A DNA stretch of 64,000 nucleotides, taken from Haematococcus lacustris. Taxonomy: Eukaryota > Chlorophyta > Chlorophyceae > Chlamydomonadales > Haematococcaceae. Position 1 is the first letter of the stretch, and each line of letters starts with the position of its first letter. The translations under genes were made by a program, and so were the position numbers. The DNA is taken from NCBI GenBank assembly GCA_030144725.1, contig JASKMD010000024.1:7986160-8050159 (forward strand). The letters run 5' to 3'. Positions 21,927 through 32,786 of the stretch are shown piece by piece. The notes beneath the pieces were generated by a model, which ran no database searches, had not been told where the DNA came from, and saw only the letters and a program-made list of their open reading frames with translations.

Positions 21927-22620
21927 GGGGGTAGGGAAGGGGCTATTGTCTTGGCTACTACTCTTGGCAGCTGCTCATGGCTGCAGCCCCAAGCTACTTA
22001 TGCTCACCTGCGCAATGCAATTGCTCAACACCAAGACAAGGGACAGTAATAGAAGGGTGGAGACTAGAGCGGTGCTTAAACTCACCCATTCTTTCTTGTT
22101 GCTTGCTACACCTCCTGGTTGTGCCTCGCCATCGGTGTCAGCTGCTCCTCGTTGTTGCTCTTGGCTTCAGCTTGTGGCTTCTGCCCCTTGCAACTGCCGA
22201 TGGCTGTGGCCTCTAGCTCTTGAGAGCATCTAATCACTCTTGACTAATGCTCATGGTTGCTCCTCAAGGCTGTTGCTCACAGCTACCTTTCCAAGTTGCC
22301 ACACCTTGCAGTGCTTACTTTGCACTGCACATGCACACGCAGCGCATCGCATGCCACATATGATGCACCCCCGATTGGGATGCGCTGATCGCACCTTTAT
22401 CGTCGTTGTTCCTGCTCCCGCTTTTCTTGTTCATCCGCTCCGCTGCTCCAGGCTGTTCTTGCTGCGCCTCTTGGCTACGACTCCCGCATATTTCCTGTAG
22501 CTAGTAGCTGCGCCTCCTTGTTGTGACTATTCGCGTATGGCTGTGAGGCTAAAGGCTAAGGCGAGGGACCACATCGCGAAATCGCGAGTCACAGCGCTTG
22601 ATGTAGGCTAATTGTTGCTG
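21927..22620. other. No gene seen
   Basis: CTGCT-rich sequence with short frames only. Confidence 0.4.
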
Positions 22621-22633
22621 ATCGTGGCCACTT

Positions 22634-22742
22634 ATTAGGTCGAACGCTATGGGACCCTAACCCTACCCTAACCCTATGCTTATTAGGTCGAACGCTATGG
22701 GACCCTAACCCTACCCTAACCCTATTAGGTCGAACGCTATGA
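22634..22742. repeat. Tandem repeat with CCCTAA motifs
   Basis: About 2.5 copies of TTATTAGGTCGAACGCTATG followed by GGACCCTAACCCTACCCTAA. The CCCTAA blocks resemble the telomere-like repeat at 31.4-31.9 kb on the opposite strand. Confidence 0.8.
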
Positions 22743-22867
22743 GACGCGTGAGGCTGCATGGCGTGAGGCTGCATGGCGGTTTGCTACGGATTACGATGTC
22801 CAAGCAAGGCCATCGTTGAAGGTCTCAATGTGATCGCGTGGGCGTGATATGGTAAGACATTCAAACC

Positions 22868-23130
22868 CCCGGGTATCTGTACATATGCTCCTTGCTATCT
22901 GTACAGATACACCTCTTGCCATCTGTACATATACGACTTGTCGACATCTGTACAGATTTAACCCTTGCTGTCTGTACAGATTGAATTTACGGGCATCTGT
23001 ACAGATAATTATAGGTGTATCTGTACAGATACTTATTATCGCCATCTGTACAGATGAATACCCCCGGCATCTGTACAGATAACCTCTTAAAATCTGTACA
23101 GATGTTACCTTAACGCTATCTGTACCGATT
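22868..23130. repeat. ATCTGTACAGAT array
   Basis: About ten units of ATCTGTACAGAT (some degenerate, such as TGTACATAT) at 25-30 bp spacing. No TIR end was recognised next to it. It may be the far end of the element whose L end is at 25762. Confidence 0.85.
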
Positions 23131-23229
23131 TACCTATCCCTTTACATTGCGGGAGAAGTAAGAATTTTATTTTCCCGTAAAAGTCAGCCATTTTCGAACC
23201 CATTCTTACTTGTGTCCGCCATAGCAGCA

Positions 23230-23905
23230 CTATCTAAAACATTCCGCCCTATCTAGCACAAGCCCCCTAACTAGCACAAGCCCCCTATCTTCAACAATCC
23301 CTATCAATGCAGCCAGTAACTTCATCTTGCTGGCTGCCTCACTAGCCCTGAACCCATCAAAGCCTAGGGCTATCCCTGGATCAATGGCTCCAGCCGCATG
23401 CGCAGCTGGATGCCATGCGGACTGCCAAGTGCTGGGTGCGGGACCCCATGATGCCGTATGTCCCGGGTACCAAACGCCTGGCCAGCTGCCAGGTCCTGGG
23501 GTGGGAGGGGGGCCTCCGTACGCAGCCGGTGCCGCTGCCGCATACCCGCTCATAGGCCAGTTGCCAGGTCCGGGGGTGGGAGGTGGGCCTCCGTACGCAG
23601 CCGGTGCCGTTGCCGCATGCCCGCTCATAGGCCAGCTGCCAGGTCCTGGGGTGGGAGGGGGGCCTCCGTACGCAGCCGCGACCGTCGACAACCTTCCACA
23701 TCAAGGCAAAGCGACCCTTGAAGTCCATGAGGTCGTCAGGCTGCAGGATAGGAGCCATGTCATTCTCACTGATCTTGACCCGGTGATGTTCACCACGCAC
23801 AGTACGGGCAAGGGAAGAGATGCACTGGCGCAAAGAATCTGCGTTGCACTTCCCCCCATCTTTGGACTTGCGGTACCCTGCACAAGGTGCACAATATAGT
23901 CGTGT
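23230..23905 (-). CDS. Unknown protein with Pro/Gly repeats; recombinase-like N-terminal segment possible
   Basis: An exon begins after CTTGTGCAG near 23881 and reads KDGGKCNADSLRQCISSLAR, then HHRVKISENDMAPIL and MDFKGRFALMWKVVDG. That pattern (a short helix, SLxxxISxLxR, then a P/F-type helix) recalls the region before the catalytic domain in Crypton/DUF3504-type recombinases, but it is too short to assign. Downstream are three 60-bp repeats encoding AAYGGPPPTPGPGSWPMSG-like units, then ALGFDGFRASEAASKMKLLA and a stop at 23230. The repeats may instead lie in an intron. It is probably part of the same transcript as 24044-24887. Confidence 0.35.
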
Positions 23906-24043
23906 ATAACACCTGGTGCACTAGACAGGCTCTAGGTAGGTTGCAAGGCACCCTGGCAGCCTTGCCTACCTGTTGCAAGGGTGCACAATACCATGCACAG
24001 AACCTTGGGCATCTATATGTAGGCACTCATACAGGTGGCTGCA

Positions 24044-24887
24044 TCACTCTTCGATAGTGACAGGGCGCTTGCGTAGGAATAGCCGCAACGCAGCCATAAC
24101 CTCTTTAGAAGCTACCTCACCATCTGCATGGCAATACAAACGAGGATTATATTGTACATGGGGGCGGGGCAAGGCAGGCCTTAGCTAGGTCAGCATGTCA
24201 CTGACCAGCGTATGTGGCGTTATCTAGCACATCCTCAAACATCTGGTAGCTGGTCTTGAGTTGACTCTTGTCTTTGGCTTGGGTCGAGGCGGCTGCCTTG
24301 CTTCGTGTTGCCAAATCAGCGAAATTGGGAGCCTTGATGAATGCCCTTAACACGACATCCTCTTCTGCATCCTCTCCTGCATATCATGGCATCTAGTACA
24401 ATGTCAGTCTTGGTAGCGGGGTAAGTCAACGACTAACATGAGACGGTACCGATTACTTGCGGCCTTGCCTGACAGTCGTCCAGATCTCCTGGTGGGAACG
24501 GGTGCTACGTTGCTTGCTGGGACCGGCATTGTGGCTGTTGCGACTGCTGGGACCGGCACTGCGGCTATTGCGACTGGCGCAATAGGAGGTGTCTCCTTGC
24601 TCGGAGCTTCCTCTGCATCGCAACATCGTAACACCGTAACCGCCAGGAGTCAAACAGTCAACGCTAGTCAACAGTCTGATTAGGGACTCACCATTGATAC
24701 TAGCTGCCGCTAGACGAGCAGTCTCGATGTCAATGGGTGGTAGCAGGTTATATTGTCCGATGGGCATGTCATCGCCGCAGTCTTCCTCCTCAATCTCGCA
24801 GTCTTCCTCTTCAACCTCGCAGTCCGATGTTATGACGTAGTTTGTGTGCGTGGAAGGATGTTTAGGGGGATGTGACCCCAGTGACAT
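24044..24887 (-). CDS. Unknown multi-exon protein
   Basis: Three minus-strand exons are supported by splice signals. An acidic Ser/Cys-rich exon (24887 to about 24430, CEVEEEDCEIEEEDCGDD) is followed by 24376-24206 (VVLRAFIKAPNFADLATRSK ... TSYQMFEDVLDNATYA) and 24123-24044 (DGEVASKEVMAALRLFLRKR, PVTIEE, stop TGA 24044-24046). The last junction is in phase with GT-AG ends. The first junction is not resolved. I do not recognise the family. Confidence 0.45.
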
Positions 24888-25007
24888 TCAACCGCGACTT
24901 GCACGGCTTGCAGGAGTTGGTCCGAAGAGGTTGCGCTGCTCGCCACAACTATGAGCAGGCTGTGTGCGTGGCTGTAGGATGCCGGAGACAGCGTGGCCTC
25001 CGCGGAG

Positions 25008-25142
25008 TTTTACTGTAACCGCTGCCTAACCGCAAATTTTACTGGAAAAGTGCAGACTTTTACTGTAACCGCTGCCTAACCGCAATTTTTACTGAGAAAG
25101 TGCGTCAACCGCTGCCTAACCGATTTTTACTGATAAAGTGCA
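25008..25142. repeat. Tandem repeat, about 48 bp x 3
   Basis: Units contain TTTTACTGTAACCGCTGCCT and AACCGCAAATTTTACTG followed by AAAGTGC. Confidence 0.85.
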
Positions 25143-25241
25143 GGGTGCGGCGACAGAGTTGCGCGTTGTACACGCGTTGATGCTGCTGGCTTGTAACTTA
25201 CACGTGGTAGCCTCGAGCCACCCGTAATGTAAAGGGATACT

Positions 25242-25398
25242 GTATAATGTCTCGGCCCGCGCTGTTCACGTTCAAATAACGACCTCGGCCTCGTCTCAAG
25301 CTGCGTAAACGACTCGGCTACGCCTCGTCGTTTACTGCAACTTTCGACGAGGTCTCGGTCGTTATTTTCCCGTAACAGCTTGGCCTCTGACATTATAC
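25242..25398. repeat. Fold-back element, 157 bp, loop TCGGCTACGCCT
   Basis: Nested inverted repeats: outer GTATAATGTC / GACATTATAC, middle ATAACGACC / GGTCGTTAT, inner GTAAACGAC / GTCGTTTAC, around TCGGCTACGCCT. It shares its loop with 11890-12003. The ATCTGTACAGAT array starts within a few bases of its right end. Confidence 0.8.
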
Positions 25399-25401
25399 TA
25401 T

Positions 25402-25762
25402 ACATAAATATCTGTACAGATTCACATATCTGTACAGATATTCCAAAATAATCTGTACAGATGACAACAAGTTGTATCTGTACAGATGCAAGGAAGGCAT
25501 CTGTACAGATGCCGCATATCCTTGGGGCCATCGACAAGCATCTGTACAGATGGCGGGCCCATTAGACGGGCATCTGTACAGATTCCCAAAAAGGGGGGGG
25601 TACCACGCGCGCGGATTGTTGTATCTTCGCAACCGCTGCGAGTTAGGACTTCATTCAAGAGCGAGGTCCCCCTTAAACTCAACGCTCTATCCTTCTATCG
25701 GAGCAGAAAGTCCTTCCGATGCAAAAAAGGCCCCCGCGTCAGCCTTATTTATCGTGAGTGTA
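25402..25762 (-). mobile_element. ATCTGTACAGAT array and type L end, inverted orientation
   Basis: Seven or eight ATCTGTACAGAT units (25402-25585) are followed by a 170-bp L segment that is the reverse complement of 19563-19737 and 63257-63430, ending in CCTTATTTATCGTGAGTG. The partner R end should lie at lower coordinates. The R end at 16914 is a candidate but would make a very long nested element. Confidence 0.7.
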
Positions 25763-27063
25763 CCCTGTGGGTGGCCTGCCCAACTTGTTGCATGGCATGG
25801 GCCCTGAACCAGAGCCAGCAGCGGCAGCAGCAGCAGCCGCAGCACGCACACCCGGGCGCAAGAGAGCAGCCCCACAGGACACAGCGGCCAAGCGGCGGGC
25901 AACAGTTCCAAAGCCAGCAGCAGCAACGGCTACAACAACAGCAGCAGCAGGAGCAGCAGCAGCAGGAACAGCAGCAGGAGAAGCAGAGGCAACAACAACA
26001 GCAGCAGCAGCAGGAGAAGCAGAGGCAACATCAGCAGCACCACCACCGGACGGTGTTGGCCCCTCCTGTAGCGAACGGCTCTTCGAGCGTTGCGCGGTCC
26101 TCGTGTACTTCTGTACTGCAGTGTGACATGGTGGGCGAAAGGGGCAGGTGGGCCTTCGTGCCTGCCTGCTTCAGAGGTTCGACTCCTCGGGGGAATGTCC
26201 TAAACCCTAGCCATGACAGTCTGCTGTTACAAGGTAGTTTAACGGTCATCGGCGGTGCTATTAGCACGCTACATCTTTGGTTTCCGACCTAGGTTTCGTG
26301 TCAACGGGACTTTTTCGGTTTGCGAAAACCGAAGAAGTTTTGGCGAACATCCGACCACCTCCTGCCATAACGCTCTACACCATTGTAAACTACGCCTCAT
26401 TTCAGCCCGACTCATATGTGGAGCGACGACACTACTCGAACCGTGGGTCCCCTCCACGCGCTGGCACACCGCATCAGCCGAATGCTTGGTAAGCCCAACA
26501 GAGTAGCTAGACTGTTCCTCATTTTGCTGTTACAGCTGCACTATTGCTGCGACAACACAAGGCTCCTACAGGGTGGCGGCGAGACAGACAGGTACAGCGC
26601 TAGACACAGCGCAGGAAGGGATGAGACGACGCCAGGACAGACAGGTGTTCAGGACAGACTGACAGGTGTCCCGATCTGCCTTGACTGCCACAAACACCAC
26701 AAGCCGGGGGAAAAACCCCCTAGGCTGCACACATTGCCGAGGGAAAAACCCCGAGGTCAGGCTAGAGAGCCGAGGGAACAACCCCGAGGCCAGAGAAATG
26801 GGAACACACACCTCTACGCACAAGCGACAGCGACCTATAACATTCTCACCTGGTACATGAACGCAGGGCGAGCGACTAGGACGACTGCTAAAATCGGCAG
26901 CCCCGCGGTCTGCAACGCCGTGGTTACAGGACGGGCGCTCACAGCAGCCCCCACAACGACACCGACATCGACAGCCCTCACCAACAGCAGGCGCATGGTG
27001 GATGGCAGACTGCACAGCCTGGGAATTCCGGCCCTCTCGGGCTTCGAGGGCAGCCAGGCCGTC
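25763..27063. other. CAG-rich and unassigned sequence
   Basis: 25800-26040 is (CAG/GCA)n-rich, with artefactual Gln- or Ala-rich frames. At 26700-26800 there are three imperfect copies of GAGGGAAAAACCCCGAGG, each a potential small hairpin. The plus frame 26416-27081 crosses this and is not convincing as a gene. Confidence 0.4.
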
Positions 27064-27215
27064 ACCATACACTCACGATAAACAAGGACCGGTCGCGATT
27101 GGACCAACCATAGCTCATTGGAAAGAGGAGTAGAAGGCCGTTAGAACGGTGTAAGTCTTACGCTAATCCGCGCAGCCGTTGCGACGTAGTTGGTCCGCGG
27201 CTTTCTTTCACATGC
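27064..27215 (+). mobile_element. Type R end of an array element
   Basis: TACACTCACGATAAACAAGG and the following 130 bp are nearly identical to 16914-17065. The TGTGCA-type array starts at 27216. Confidence 0.7.
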
Positions 27216-27780
27216 TATCTGTGCAGATGTCGGTTATCCTTACTCTGCACAGCTGCTGATAGTCGACATCTGCACAGATTCGGGCGATGTCGACATCTGT
27301 GCAGCTGCGGAAAGTCAACATCTGCACAGATGTCGTATACCGCGACCAACATCTGTGCATCTGCTGACAACGACATCTGCACAGATGTCGACTATTACAT
27401 TCAATGCTTGGCTGTGCAGATGTTGTTTGTAGCATCTGCACAGATGTCGACTATTACATTCGCGGCTTGGCTGTGCAGATGTCGTGGCTTCATCTGCACA
27501 GATGTCGACTATTTCATCGACTCTTACATCCGCAAAACACATGTATTGACACCCAAACATCCCGCAACACCCCCGCAAAACACATGTATTGACCACCAAA
27601 CACCCCGCAACACCTCGCTACACCCCCGCAAAACACATGTATTGACGACCAAACACCCCGCAACACCTCGCTACACCCCCGCAAAACACATGTATTGACG
27701 ACCCAACACCCCGCAACATCCCCGCAAAACACATGTTTGGACACCCAAACATCCCGCAACACCTCGCTACGGGACTTGCA
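27216..27780. repeat. CATCTGTGCAGATG array plus CACATGTATTGAC minisatellite
   Basis: 27216-27520 contains alternating CATCTGTGCAGATG and CATCTGCACAGATG units, that is, in both orientations. 27535-27780 contains about five units of CGCAAAACACATGTATTGAC with ACCAAACACCCCGCAACA, as at 18871-19110. Confidence 0.88.
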
Positions 27781-27924
27781 AGCACATGTCTCGATGCACC
27801 ATCACTCCACTACACCTGAATATGGAAATGCTAAGCACATGCATTGATGCACCCAATGACCGTAACACCCCCCTACGATGTGACAAGGTAGCAACGACAC
27901 AACACAACAACAAGGTGTCACCAC

Positions 27925-28496
27925 ACACCATCACCATCACCATCACCATCACCATCACCACGCTCAGGTTAAACATGCATCACCATCACCATCACCATCA
28001 CCATCACCATCACCATCACCATCACCACCACCACCACCATCACCATCACCATCACCATCACCATCACCATCACCATCACCATCACCATCACCATCACCAT
28101 CACCATCACCATCACCATCACCATCACCATCACCATCACCATCACCATCACCATCACCATCACCATCACCATCACCATCACCATCACCATCACCATCACC
28201 ATCACCATCACCATCACCATCACCATCACCATCACCATCACCATCACCATCACCATCACCATCACCATCACCATCACCATCACCATCACCATCACCATCA
28301 CCATCACCATCACCATCACCATCACCATCACCATCACCATCACCATCACCATCACCATCACCATCACCATCACCATCACCATCACCATCACCATCACCAT
28401 CACCATCACCACACCACACCACACCACACCACACCACACCACACCACACCACACCACACCACACCACACCACACCACACCACACCACACCACACCA
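27925..28496. repeat. (CACCAT)n then (ACACC)n microsatellite
   Basis: The hexamer CACCAT runs nearly pure from about 27930 to 28410, then the pentamer ACACC to about 28496. Frames encode long His tracts on the plus strand and Gly-Asp or Val-Met tracts on the minus strand, all artefacts. Confidence 0.97.
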
Positions 28497-28584
28497 AGGT
28501 GACAACACAACAACATCACAGCAAGGCGGCAAGATGACGAGGACAACAAGCACGGGCCGACAACCACCCAAGCGCTCAGCTATC

Positions 28585-29320
28585 CCTTTGAGAGGGATGG
28601 GTAGGGTCATTGTGGTGTGTGGGCATGGCATGGCCAGGGTGGGCTGGGTGGGCTGCTACTCCAAGCTGCCCGCTCCAGGTTGCCCGCTCCAGGTTGCTAC
28701 GCCAAGGGTAGGGTAGGGAGAGGGCTGCTACGCCAAGGGTAGGGTAGGGAGAGGGCTGCAACGCCAAGGGTAGGGTAGGGAGAGGGCTGCTACGCCAAGG
28801 GTAGGGTAGGGAGAGGGCTGCTACGCCAAGGGTAGGGTAGGGAGAGGGCTGCTACGCCAAGGGTAGGGTAGGGAGAGGGCTGCAGCGTGTGTCGTGGGGC
28901 GGGGGGTGGGAAAGGCGGGAGGTAGGTGGGGTGCCAGGCTTGGAGGTGGTGGGACAGGGGAGGGGAGGGGGAAGGGGGAAGGAGGAAGGGGGGAAGAGGG
29001 AAGGGCTGACCGTGGGACCTGCAGTAAACAATGGGCATCTTTGCGGTTAAGCTGGGCATCGGACCACTCATGTGCAAGGGCTGGCCACTCACACTTTGAT
29101 AGCGCCACTTCTATACCTACCTGGCAGCGCCTCCATGGTTGCAGCTCCTAGCTGCTCCTGCGCTCCATGCGCCTGCTTCTTGTGGTAGGGTGATGGAGGA
29201 GGTGGTGGGGGTGGGGGTGGGGATGGGGGTGGGGGTGAGGGTGGGGGTGGGGGTGGGGGAGGGTGGGGGAAGGGGGATGGGTTTATTTTTGCTATTGGCC
29301 ACTAGAACCTGCAAACAACA
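28585..29320 (+). repeat. Copy 2 of the duplicated block leading into (GGGCT)n
   Basis: Matches 20497-21148. Here the 31-bp unit GCTACGCCAAGGGTAGGGTA (with GGGAGAGGG) is expanded to about seven copies (28690-28885). It ends in the same AACCTGCAAACAACAGGC preceding the pentamer array. Confidence 0.88.
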
Positions 29321-29938
29321 GGCTGGGCTGGGCTGGGCTGGGCTGGGCTGGGCTGGGCTGGGCTGGGCTGGGCTGGGCTGGGCTGGGCTGGGCTGGGCTG
29401 GGCTGGGCTGGGCTGGGCTGGGCTGGGCTGGGCTGGGCTGGGCTGGGCTGGGCTGGGCTGGGCTGGGCTGGGCTGGGCTGGGCTGGGCTGGGCTGGGCTG
29501 GGCTGGGCTGGGCTGGGCTGGGCTGGGCTGGGCTGGGCTGGGCTGGGCTGGGCTGGGCTGGGCTGGGCTGGGCTGGGCTGGGCTGGGCTGGGCTGGGCTG
29601 GGCTGGGCTGGGCTGGGCTGGGCTGGGCTGGGCTGGGCTGGGCTGGGCTGGGCTGGGCTGGGCTGGGCTGGGCTGGGCTGGGCTGGGCTGGGCTGGGCTG
29701 GGCTGGGCTGGGCTGGGCTGGGCTGGGCTGGGCTGGGCTGGGCTGGGCTGGGCTGGGCTGGGCTGGGCTGGGCTGGGCTGGGCTGGGCTGGGCTGGGCTG
29801 GGCTGGGCTGGGCTGGGCTGGGCTGGGCTGGGCTGGGCTGGGCTGGGCTGGGCTGGGCTGGGCTGGGCTGGGCTGGGCTGGGCTGGGCTGGGCTGGGCTG
29901 GGCTGGGCTGGGCTGGGCTGGGCTGGGCTGGGCTGGGC
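29321..29938 (+). repeat. (GGGCT)n array 2, about 123 copies
   Basis: Perfect pentamer repeat, same strand as arrays 1 and 3. It ends abruptly at GGGCCAGAAGATGGC, where the ACGG-rich sequence of the putative KDZ element begins. Confidence 0.97.
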
Positions 29939-29989
29939 CAGAAGATGGCAGTATACCTCCGTTTTGACTGGTGCCGGTACCATTTTGAC

Positions 29990-30660
29990 CGGTTGACTGT
30001 GCCGTTCATGAACGGAGCAGTTGCGGACGCTGGGTCAAAACGGTGCGACTGGTACCATTGATAAACGCTCCGTTTGATGACAGCGTCAACCTAGACGACG
30101 GTCCGTTCAAATGGACCGACCGAAGCAGTCAACACAGTAACATCTCAACGGTCCGTTCGAACGGTCTGACTGGTGCGGATGGCCTTGACGGTCTGACCGG
30201 AGCAAACGGAGTGACTGGAGCGACCGGACCGACCGAAGCAGTCAAGGCAGTATCATCTCAACGGTCCGTTCAAACTGTCTGACTGGTGCGGATGGCCTTG
30301 ACGGTCTGACCGTAGCAAACGGAGTGTCTGGAGCGACCGGACCGACCGGAGCAGTCAAGGCAGTATCATCTCAACGGTCCGTTCAAACGGTCTGACTGGT
30401 GCGGATGGCCTTGACGGTCTGACCTTAGCAAACGGAGTGACTGGAGCGACCGGACCGACCGGAGCAGTCAAGGCAGTATCATCTCAACGGTCCGTTCGAA
30501 CGGTCTGACTGGTGCGGATGGCCTTGACGGTCTGACCGGAGCAAACGGAGTGACTGGAGCGACCGGCCCGACCGGAGCAGTCAAGGCAGTATCATCTCAA
30601 CGGTCCGTTCAAACGGTCTGACTGGTGCGGATGGCCTTGACTGAAGCAAACGGAGTGATT
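29990..30660 (+). repeat. 113-bp minisatellite with AACGGAGTGACTG core
   Basis: Four full 113-bp units start at 30150, 30263, 30376 and 30489, with partial units on both sides. The period of exactly 113 was read from the recurring GGTCCGTTC. Each unit contains AACGGAGTGACTGGAGCGAC and the palindrome CCGTTCGAACGG or a variant. The core 13-mer recurs, inverted, in the 66-bp repeat at 53519-55157. Confidence 0.93.
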
Positions 30661-30828
30661 AACGACAACCACAGCGACCGCGTTGTCTAGACGGTGAAAT
30701 TCTCACTGCTCACTGCGGAGTATCCCAGTATGTGCCGGGAACATCGGCTCTAATAGACACTACCAACGTGCCATGGGTGCCCACATGTTGAGGCACCCTA
30801 AACCCCCATGAGTGTTGCTATCTGCCTT

Positions 30829-32755
30829 TCACGAGGGAGCGGAGGAAGGATTTCCTAGCAACCCAAGCATTCTAACTTTGTGGTCCAAATGCACAATAGT
30901 CCCTAATGTCCATTGAAACCGCTCTGCCTTCATGTGACGCAGCAAAGGCCCGTACTTGTTGATGTGCTTGAAACGTTGCTCACAGACCTGCGGTCATTAC
31001 CAACAACTTGTAATGTAGTTGCAACGAGCCCAACAACAATTGGCACGTCTACAATGCGTGATTGCATGTTCAGTAACACACCTCAGTATTGACGCCCTGC
31101 AACTCTTGCAGGGTGAGGGGGTTGACCATTGCATCACACCAGATCCCCTTGTGATTGTAAATGAAATGGAAGCGGTCCACTGCATGCTTAGCTTGCGTGC
31201 AGAACTTGTTGATCTCTGGGTGTAGGTGCGCTCGTTTCAATGCCCACCTGCACCCACCAGACAGATGATAGGGAGTATGGGAGGATACCGGGCTGCCCAA
31301 GCAGGCAGCAAACGGGGATAAGGCGGGCGGGAAGCAACGAGCAGCATGCGCGTAGCAACAGTTAGGTATTTTGGGGTTAGATTTAGGGTCAGTTATAGGG
31401 TCAGGTTTGAAGGTTATGGTAAGGTTCAGCGTCAGGTGTATTTATCAGCTTTAAGGTCATGGTTAGGTTTTTTGGGTCAGGGTTAGGGTTAGGGCTAGGG
31501 TTAGGGGTTAGGGTTAGGGCTAGGGCTAGGGCTAGGTTTTTGGGGTTAGGGTCTATGGTTAGGGATAGGGTTAGGGTTAGATTTGTTAGGGTTAGGGAGT
31601 TAGGGTTAGGGTTAGGGTTAGGTTCTAGGGTAGGGTAGGGTTAGGGGTTAGGGTTAGGGCTAGGGCTAGGGCTAGGGCTGGTTTTTGGGGTTAGGGTTTA
31701 TGGTTAGGGATAGGGTTAGGGTTAGGGTTAGATTTGTTAGGGTTAGGGAGTTAGGGTTAGGGTTAGGGTTAGAATCTAGGGTAGGGTTAGGGTGAGGACT
31801 AGGTTAGGGTGAGGATTAGGTCAGGGTGAGGATCAGGTTAGGGTGAGGATTAGGTTAGGGTGACGATTAGGGCAAAGGGGACAGCTGGGGGTCTGGGTCA
31901 GGGTCAAGGTTAGGCTGCCTACTCCTATACACCAGGGCTGCAACACACTCATACACTCCCCACCTCAACAGATGGCACATGTCGTCATACACAAACACGA
32001 ATCCTCCACGTGCAGACTCGGGGTAAGAACTGCTCCCCTCAAACCAGCGAATTATATTCAGGAGAGTCATGCGGGTTGACTCACAGTCAGCCATCTCGAT
32101 CCCAGGCAGCAACAAACCATCTGGACACATGGCCCAACAACATCCCGCAGTGCGCCTGCCGTCCTTTCCACCTGTGCGCATTGTGAACATTCATAGCACT
32201 GAGTCGATGTACATAATGTGACCAATATTTGCGTTTCAAACATGTCTCCCCAGCTTCAAAGTAAAGCCATTGATTTTCACGCACCTACACGCAGGCCACA
32301 CTTTGTGTATGCCACTTCCTTGTGTTGTCTCGTGGTCTTGCCACTCTGCATGTAAGCATATCATTTACACTCGCCACACTAACACTCTACACAACCTGCT
32401 TTCCCCAGCACAGGAAGCTCTACCTCACCTTGGCTCGTTCCTCTAAATGTTGTCTTGTAGCATGCCCTTCCTCCTCAGGCAGGTTTGACACCGCACTGTC
32501 CAGTTGCAGTTGCAGCATGTCTTCTTCACCGGACTTGTACACCTTCACCGCAATTTATGTACACCAACCACGGATAAGAAGCAGCATCAGGGTAGCAGCA
32601 GTGGCAGCAGCAGCAACAGGGTAGCAGCAGCGGCAGGGCAGCAGCAGTAGGGCAACAGCAGTAGCAGCAGGGCAGCAGCAGCCGCAGCAGCAGCAACCGC
32701 AGCAGGGGAACAGCAGCGGCAGGACAGCAGCAGCAGCAGGGAAGCAACAGCAGGT

Positions 32756-32786
<31 letters not shown>

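Noticed and set aside
21084..22049. GLGWA-repeat proteins over GGGCT arrays (also 29139-29996)
   Set aside because: Pure translation of a pentanucleotide repeat, open in all frames. No independent coding evidence.
26165..26200. tRNA-like B box (GGTTCGACTCC)
   Set aside because: No A box, acceptor stem or anticodon arm in the right position upstream.
27786..28502. Poly-histidine protein
   Set aside because: Translation of (CACCAT)n. The opposite strand is equally open.
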